Below are positions 57,441 through 64,000 of a stretch of DNA of 64,000 nt, piece by piece (positions within the stretch are counted from its first letter, which is position 1; each line of letters starts with the position of its first letter). The position numbers and the translations under genes are program-made. The notes beneath the pieces are model-generated. The model was not told where the DNA came from. It saw only the letters and a list, made by a program, of their open reading frames with translations, and searched no databases. The stretch covers positions 719,037,867 through 719,101,866 of the forward strand of contig NC_081413.1 in the NCBI RefSeq assembly GCF_030272615.1, in the 5' to 3' direction. Origin of the DNA: Cryptomeria japonica. Its lineage: Eukaryota > Streptophyta > Pinopsida > Cupressales > Cupressaceae.

Positions 57441-58090
57441 GTCCTTTCCAGTTCATCAACATTCTCCATCAGCATGAGTTATACCAATCATGCCAATAGG
57501 ATCAACACATACCGGATGATTTAATCATCAAACTCAAGCATCTCCAAAATTTTGGTAAACCCTTGATCCTTCAAATGTCCAAATTCTAGTTTGATCACAC
57601 CATTCTTATCCAACAATGTTGTCATATACATGGTTTTCATCTCTAATGTGCCCAAATCCTCGAGAGTGTAGTGAATATAAGCTCTGACATCCTCAACATA
57701 AAGAACATTGTCAGGAATCCTAGAAAATGCACCGACTAAATCATCAACCTTCACAATCTGAGGGTGTTTCTTGAATACTGAGCATGGACAATCCTTAATA
57801 TCAACCACAATAGGAATGACAACATCTACCAAAATGAGAGCAGATCTAGAAGCAATTGTAATTTCAAAAAAGATAGCTTGAAAACTAAGAAATGCCTTAG
57901 AATCTTTACCGGTAAAAACCTTTGAAAATTTTCTCTGAATGTACTGGAATTTGCCTTAAAATGCTCAAGATCACTCTGAATCGCCTTCAACTTGCTTGAC
58001 TTGCTCTGAATGCTTGGTGATGAAAAATGAATCACTTTTGCCTTTTTAACCTGCGGAACCCTAATTCCTCATTGACATAAATGCTTGCCA
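57441..58090 (-). pseudogene. Element S, unrecognised ORF downstream of the knuckles
   Basis: The frame 57832-57521 (103 aa) reads VDVVIPIVVDIKDCPCSVFK, VDDLVGAFSRIPDNVLYVED, VRAYIHYTLEDLGTLEMKTM and KLEFGHLKDQGFTKILEMLE. Upstream in an overlapping frame lies SKSSKLKAIQSDLEHFKANS (58035-57826). It sits where protease and integrase are expected in copia but shows none of their motifs. It is cut on the left by the R insertion. I do not recognise the family. It is well composed, charged and probably globular. Confidence 0.45.
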
Positions 58091-58349
58091 GCATATCACA
58101 TCAGATCCAAGATCCATCAAATCCACACCAGCTAATCTTCAGACTAACTTCTCCAATGTCTAAAACAATCTTTCAGATCACTATTGGGGGTAATGCAAGA
58201 TCTGTCATCAATTTTCCTCCCCCTAAGGATAATGCCTTAGTTACTGCATGAGTCTCCTATCGGTGCAGGAACATTCTTCTCTATCAGTTGAGTAATTGAG
58301 GTATTTTCTTCAGCCGATTGATCCTCAGACTTTCTAATCCATTTCTTGT

Positions 58350-58760
58350 CATGTTCCTTCTAGATATCATCAATCTTTTGTTTTCCCTTCTCATCATTTC
58401 CTTCTTGTGGGTTCATGCTTCTGCAAAATTTAGCAATATGTTCCACTTTGTTGCATGCATAACAAGTGACATTGTTTTTCTTAATTGCCTTGTTGTAACC
58501 TTGATCATTTCTTGATCTACATTGATTAGCCATATGTTCAAAATTTCCACATGCATGACATTTCACGTTCATTCTATAATCTATTGTCCTATGACCATAC
58601 TTCTTGCAATTTAAACACTAAACGGTACCTGAATTATTATTCTGATTGACTCTATGCATTGACTTTCCATATGACCAAACTTATTGCAAACAAATAATCT
58701 ACCATTAAATTTGTGTGCATTGGGTTGCCTTACCGGTGATTTTTTATTTTGGTTGTCTGG
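58350..58760 (-). pseudogene. Element S, four tandem zinc-knuckle-like motifs
   Basis: On the minus strand four CX2CX4HX4C-like motifs follow one another: LFVCNKFGHMESQC (first Cys missing), CLNCKKYGHRTIDY (last Cys replaced by Tyr), CHACGNFEHMANQC and CYACNKVEHIAKFC. The last two are complete in the 58572-58360 frame, separated by a Lys/Asn-rich linker; a frame change and a stop separate them from the first two. Most copia gags have one or two. They suggest an RNA-binding gag-type protein continuous with the coiled coil upstream. Confidence 0.65.
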
Positions 58761-58790
58761 TGGATTCTCCTGATTTGTAGTCCCAAAGCT

Positions 58791-59430
58791 TTCTCCATGC
58801 TCAAATCTAAGACCTATTATGTCTCAAGTGTTCCCTTGATTCTTCAATAACTCATCAAGTTTTGTAGAACTAACCTTGAACTTTTCTTTGTATTCATTTT
58901 CAGCATCCAAATCACTTCTTAGGACTATTATCATTCTCTCCAACTCTTTCTCATTGTTATGTGATTGCATCAATTCAGTTCTCAACACATTATTCTCATG
59001 TGCCAACCTAATACATTCATCAGATCTATCTTTAAGAGATTTGGCAAGATTTTTTTCATTCTTCTTTTGATCTTTAATCTCCTTGGACATTCTCATGGTT
59101 AGGGCTTGCATTTCATTCTTCATGACACCATTTTCTTGACTTAACTTCTAACATAGTTCCTTTAAAGCATTCTTCTCTTCATCATCCTGATTTTTTAATT
59201 GATCACAAAGTTCTTTCCTCTTGGCTTGTGTAGATGATAACCTCTCTTCCAGAGTAAGGATGAATTCTTTTGAAGATCTCAACTCATCTTTAGTACAATT
59301 CAGCTCATCTTGCAGCTTCATGTTTTTCAATCTTTTAGTTAATCATAGTCTTCAAGTGCAACTTCAAGTTCTTTCCTCAAACTCATCTCCATTGATTCTA
59401 GATGCATGATCTTCCTCAAACTATTAGACT
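58791..59430 (-). pseudogene. Element S, long coiled-coil N-terminal region
   Basis: Starting shortly after the PBS (MHLESMEMSLRKELEVALED), then after a shift MKLQDELNCTKDELRSSKEF (59330-59148) and MKNEMQALTMRMSKEIKDQK through LRTELMQSHNNEKELERMII (59123-58824). The composition (Glu, Lys, Leu heptads with almost no Pro or Gly) indicates a coiled coil of about 200 residues. It occupies the place where a gag capsid domain is expected. One stop (59148) and one shift interrupt it. Confidence 0.65.
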
Positions 59431-59446
59431 TATTCCAAGGCACCAA

Positions 59447-59458
59447 GTTTTGATACCA
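59447..59458 (-). promoter_or_regulatory. Primer-binding site of element S
   Basis: TGGTATCAAAAC on the minus strand beside the LTR end at 59461, related to the initiator tRNA-Met site with two changes. Confidence 0.65.
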
Positions 59459-59460
59459 AT

Positions 59461-60373
59461 TGTTGGAATCTAAGAACACTAAGAGGGGGGGGGGGGGGGT
59501 GAGTCAATGTTCTACCAATAATTAAGCATTTAATTCCTTAAGATACTTTTCTAATTAACAACTGGTAAGCATAGAAACAAGATATAATAAAGAAAAAAGA
59601 AACCACAAAGATCAACACCATAACACAATGAATTTATACGTGGAAAACCTCAAAGAGGAAAAACCATAGTGGGATTTGTGACCCATAATATATCCACTGG
59701 CCCACTGAATAAATATTACATAAAAGGGGGGCCTGCACATGCAGATAGGCACACTACCTAGAGCACACTACTTATCACAAAGGAGCCTCACTGAATATAG
59801 ATAAAATACTAAATTATAAACAAAATTCTTAACTCCGACTGTGCATATAATATGTTGGATGAGTTTCAGTTTAAGTACTGACTATATCAGTTAACATTGT
59901 CTCCTTCCTTATCGGTAACCTTGTTCACTTCCCAATCCTCTGTAAAAATAACCAAGACCAACAATAGATCATTACATTCGCATTATGTTGATCAATATCT
60001 TGCTTGCATAATATCACATAACCTCTCACATCTATATTCCCAAAAATGACCTAGATGGACTGACTTATATACCCTTTACATACATAAACATGAATGCCTT
60101 ATGTTGGCTTACAATCATATTACAAAAGATAAATACATGTCGACCTAGACAAAAATATAAACATTAGTCTTCGTGACTGTTGCCACTAAAACCTTTGCTG
60201 GATCAATCTTCTATGTCGGCCTCCAAATACCAGTTCCTAGTTTGTCAGTTTCCTTGAATTTTGGATGTTAAACCTTGAATACCAGAGGATACCAAATAAG
60301 TATCCAACCCAAAATGATGTGTGTTGTCATCAATTACAACACCATGATCTTGGATGAGTGTTAATTACCAATA
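59461..60373 (-). repeat. 5' LTR of element S
   Basis: About 913 bp; minus-strand start TATTGGTAAT (decayed) and end GATTCCAACA. It has TTGTAATTGATGACAACAC near its start, the GGTTTTTCC...TTTCCACG module near 59670-59640 and a very long C/G tract with a terminal hairpin. The element cuts the T LTR at 60374. Confidence 0.8.
59473..59513 (-). other. U5 hairpin of LTR S
   Basis: AGAACA (59473-59478) pairs with TGTTCT (59508-59513); further pairs inside are imperfect. The loop carries 16 G on the plus strand. Confidence 0.55.
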
Positions 60374-61865
60374 GGATTAATCTTGTTAGAGGATTTTAAA
60401 CTCAAGCTTATGAGCCACCTGGTGAAGGGATTTACAAATAAGACATGTTATGATCTACCAAGTTAAGGGATTTCAAACTGCTGTAACTGTTAGGGAACAC
60501 CAAGGCAAAATGATTTGATCACAACACTTCCTCGCTTTCTAGTATAGATCCTTCTCAGCTCAACTTTGCTACACACATGTAGACACTTCAATCTGGTTTG
60601 GGAGCTCTTTCTTCTTAAACTACCGACACACAATCTCTTCTCCAACTAGCCCTTAATACATTTTTCAGTTAGGCCGGCTACATAACCCTAACTACATTCA
60701 AAATACAATGAATTTTCATTATAGATTCTTACAAATCATTACAACATATTTCTAGACAATTTCCACTATTGAATGATCACCACACATCACCGCACATTGA
60801 TTTGATAAGAAATCAAACCCTTGTCGCATTCTACTAAGAACTTTGTCGTTTTCCAAGAAATTAGATCCTTGTATGTGTTGAAATACAATCTTATTATTAC
60901 ACACAAATTATAACATGTCATCACTAAGTTATGAACATGATAAGATCCACCGCCAAACGATAAACCATTATCGGTTAAAAATCTGTTACCGGTATACATT
61001 CTTCTTCACAGAGTTTATGAAAGTCAATCATAACTCACTCAATACACCGAATCTATTAATGCGGTTGCAATCAAAGACTCGTGCCAATTTCATAAACATA
61101 TGTTTGAAATCGCAACATCTAACTCTTCTTCAATCATCTGTATCGGTGTCTTGATCATCGCTTTGTTCCTGTTTACCGATTTACAACAACTTAGCAGTTT
61201 TATTGTTTAACACATTCCCCTATCGGTTAGGCTATACCGGTAGGCCTAAATGACTTAGATGAATCAACAAACATGGTTTCCATCAATGAAAACTCAAATA
61301 AATTAATCAAACAACTTACAACTATATCATCATCATCTAGCCAACAATCTCCATCAACTTTACAAGTTATGCCAATAATAACTTTACCGATCATCTTCAT
61401 CTCATCAATATCTCCATATGCCAACAATATCCTCATCATTATCTTCATTAGTTATGCCAACAATAGCTGGGAAACACCAACAATCACATTAGAATCATCC
61501 GAAATAGTTGCACCAACACCATTTTTCAAATCTTCGTCGGTCAACATTTAGAAGCTCAAGAAGACAACCAATCTGCAACTGTAATGAAGAAAGACAACTT
61601 GCGGAGAACCAAATAATGAACCATCTGAAATGAAGATACACAAGACAAAAATAAAAATAATAGCCCAAAGTCTCAGCACAAGATATGATCACACCGAAAT
61701 ATACCAGAGGAAATATCAACCTCTGCAAAATAGTGATCAGCAAAACAATACTAAAAAACCGGATCGGAAAATCTTCCCAATCACAATGGAATAAATCATA
61801 GGAATATATTGACATCAATGACAACAACATATCCTAGCAGCAACAATGACCAACCATATCCAATA
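60374..61865 (-). repeat. 3' LTR of element T, truncated by S
   Basis: It shares phrases with LTR R and U (CACCTGGTGAAGGGATTTAC, GTTAGGGAACAC). On the minus strand it starts TATTGGATATGG after the tract AAAGGGGAAGAT. It is CCGGT-rich. The end adjoining S is missing, so no length can be given. Confidence 0.7.
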
Positions 61866-62117
61866 ATCTTCCCCTTTAGCATTGATGGAAACGCATGAAT
61901 GTGAAAAATAGTCAATGCAAAGAAAGAAGATATCACTAGCAAACTCCTCCTAAGATCAAGATAGATAAAGCATTTTTTCACATGACCTCTCCCCCCCTTT
62001 GACAACAATGCCAAAGAGCTCAAATCAGATAACCAAACTTATCATCCTCCTTTGAATATGAAACACAAATCTCTCTCCAAAACATAGACTACTCCAGTAG
62101 AGGAGCAACACCAAATC
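61866..62117 (-). promoter_or_regulatory. Polypurine tract and spacer of element T
   Basis: The tract AAAGGGGAAGAT (minus strand, 61866-61877) abuts the LTR; another AAAGGGGGGGAGAG lies near 61989-62002. No coding sequence is seen. Confidence 0.55.
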
Positions 62118-62344
62118 TGTTGGCATTTGGCATAATTGATGCAAAATGAGATGATGCAAGTGATACAGTTGAAGACTGATGACTGCACCGATAGAGGATA
62201 GAAAACTATTTGTGATGAAGAGATTGAGATTTTGTGATTAGATGACTTGATCAGTTATTTGTGTTGTCATTGATGGAAACTAATGTCAAATGATGATTAC
62301 TGATGTTCTTGATGATTTTTTTTCCATCTGAGTGACTTGGCTTA
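62118..62344 (+). repeat. Copia LTR stub (plus strand)
   Basis: It starts TGTTGGCATTTGGC and has TGTGTTGTCATTGATGG at about 62260, the signature of these copia LTR starts. It ends abruptly at the gypsy LTR. Confidence 0.65.
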
Positions 62345-64000
62345 TGTAAGGCCCTACCTCGACCCATCCTACCATTTCAGTGATTTTCATGTAACTATTA
62401 TGGATGCTTTATTTTTATGCATTATGGATATAGAAGTTTATATGATCCCAGGAATTAGATAACATTGATATATTGATGCTTCATTTCTATGCATTGTGGA
62501 TATAGAATTTTATATGATTCTAGAATAGGATAACATTGAGATGGTGTATGTCATTATTTGATTTGTAGGACTTTATTATGATGCTAGAAATATGATGCAT
62601 ATCTTATGAATGAATCAAATTTATGAGGATTATGATAATTGCCTATGTGGATTTGCTTTGATATATGGTAAATTGATTTGTATGATGTCAATTGTATGCA
62701 AAGTGATTGATGTGTATTCTTATTTATGTGTTTAATATTATATGAGACTATTGGGAAATACTAATGTGTAATTTAGATGCGCAGGAAAATTATCCATGTG
62801 ACCATGGAAACATTATGGAGAATCAAGCCTAGACCTATGTATGTTCGTAAAACTATGGGTTATCTATTTGGAGAGACAACACCCCATATGTATCGTATTT
62901 TATTCATAAATGTAAATGTTTGCATGTGTGTTAAATTGTATTTATTAATTTGTTTAAATCATACATGAGGACAATTGCCATGTGTGTATTTGTGATGTGG
63001 AATTATTTTTGTAGTGTCACTTGACACATATGTTGTATGTTGTGTTGGCATTGTCATGTCACCTTTTGAGAGATTTTTTTTTTACCAATAATATATTTCC
63101 AAATTATCCTTGAAGGTCCCAAGTAAAGCTAGGATAGTGAGTCATTATGAGGGTCAACTCAGAGTTGACACGTAGGTAAACTTTAGGTGGACTTTCAAAG
63201 GGTTAAACCAACTCTTGGAGTCAGTTTTGGAGCATTTTTATTGGGCCTCATGTGGTACCTATGGGTGAAGGCCAAATTTAGCCATGTGTCCACCCCGTAG
63301 GACTTCTTTAACCTCCCAAAAAAGTGGATTTTCCTAGATGGCCGATTTCATCTTTAGGAGTGCCATCCTTGGTTAGATAACCTTCTTGGTATGTGTCATT
63401 CCTCTTCCCCATTTCATTCCTCTTATTGAGGTGCCTTGGTTAGGGAGTGTGTAAGACCTAGGGAAGACCAACCAATGGGAGCCTCTCACTCTATCCAAGA
63501 GGTTGGAAAGAGTGAGAGAAGCCTTCTTAGGCAAGAGATTGAGACTTACGAAGTTAATAACCCACTCTCCATCTTTAGAGATGAGATCTTGCAGTTTTGA
63601 AAATCAGTTTTAAAAGGGAATTTTTGGCTAAGTTTTGAAGAAAAGAAGTGTGGAATTGGGTTGCTCTTCTCCAAGCTATCCCTAGTAAACCCTTGGCAGA
63701 TTCAAGGTTGGTTCATTTTCTTTCTTGTATGTTGAAAACTTGTTTGTAAAAGATTGCTTGAATGTGGATGTTTCTTCCCTTGTATTTTATTTGTGAAAAT
63801 ATTATGTGATTCTTCTTCCATTTTGTTATGCCTTTTCTTGTATTTTGGGAGTATCCAGGGCCATCTTACCCTTGGGAGGGTAGAATGGTCTTGGGGGTTG
63901 AAGGTGTTTGATAGCCTTACAGTGAGAGGCTCTTTTCAAGAGAGTGATCTCAAGGGTTTGTTTATGCATTCGGGGGTCATAAGGGGAGAAAGTATGGCAT
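62345..64000 (+). repeat. Gypsy-family LTR, plus strand, running off the window
   Basis: It starts TGTAAGGCCCTACCTCGAC, matching the minus-strand start TGTGAGGCCTCACCTCGAC of the gypsy at 38310. It stays alignable to the end (for example CATGTGACCATGGAAA at about 62796 and GGGGTCATAAGG at about 63973). It is clearly more diverged from the 34400-46954 LTRs than they are from each other. An ORF at 62777-62968 is probably chance. Confidence 0.85.

Overview
The window looks like intergenic DNA from a plant with a large, repeat-rich genome. Almost everything recognisable is transposable-element sequence: many Ty1/copia LTR retrotransposons, one full-length Ty3/gypsy element plus part of a second, one CACTA (En/Spm-type) DNA transposon, and one short candidate fragment of another gene. 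Primer-binding sites matching plant initiator tRNA-Met (TGGTATCAGAGC and close variants), the TNP2/DUF4218/DUF4216-like transposase, and stacks of old degraded insertions point to a seed plant, possibly a gymnosperm. The species cannot be named from sequence alone. No tRNA, rRNA or intact host gene was found.

Layout. 1-2294: 3' end of a plus-strand LTR element (U) with an unrecognised coding remnant. 2510-11482: complete but dead copia element B (TSD ACAAC), with a 2.4-kb solo LTR (3989-6356, TSD TACAA) inside its gag. 11488-12913: unrecognised degenerate sequence. 12914 to about 17.9 kb: CACTA transposon with a multi-exon transposase. About 18290-18771: candidate last exon and 3' UTR of a gene on the minus strand, cut by an LTR. 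18772-62117: a stack of nested, mostly minus-strand copia elements. In order these are Q (3' part), P (3' part), element O, V (5' part), R (5' part), S (5' part) and T (LTR). Element O (24966-51713) was entered by plus-strand copia C1 (27138-47968, TSD GAGTT), whose 3' LTR was entered by a minus-strand Ty3/gypsy element (34400-46954, TSD AACAC). 62118-64000: a copia LTR stub cut by an LTR of the same gypsy family in the opposite orientation.

The nesting order agrees with LTR divergence from rough hand counts over short stretches: gypsy about 2-3 percent, C1 about 5 percent, O and B about 7 percent. All coding regions carry stops or frameshifts and no element looks autonomous today. Many changes are C-to-T or G-to-A, consistent with decay of methylated cytosines.

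Most interesting signals: (1) a hairpin at the 3' end of the copia LTRs, just upstream of the primer-binding site, whose stem changes in a compensated way between families; (2) an element family (S, perhaps U) encoding a long coiled coil, four zinc-knuckle-like motifs and an unrecognised domain; (3) a 34-bp palindrome array in the gypsy LTRs with six versus five units; (4) a tandem RT-RNase H duplication in C1; (5) arrays of polypurine tracts before 3' LTRs; (6) the cut gene end at 18.3-18.8 kb.
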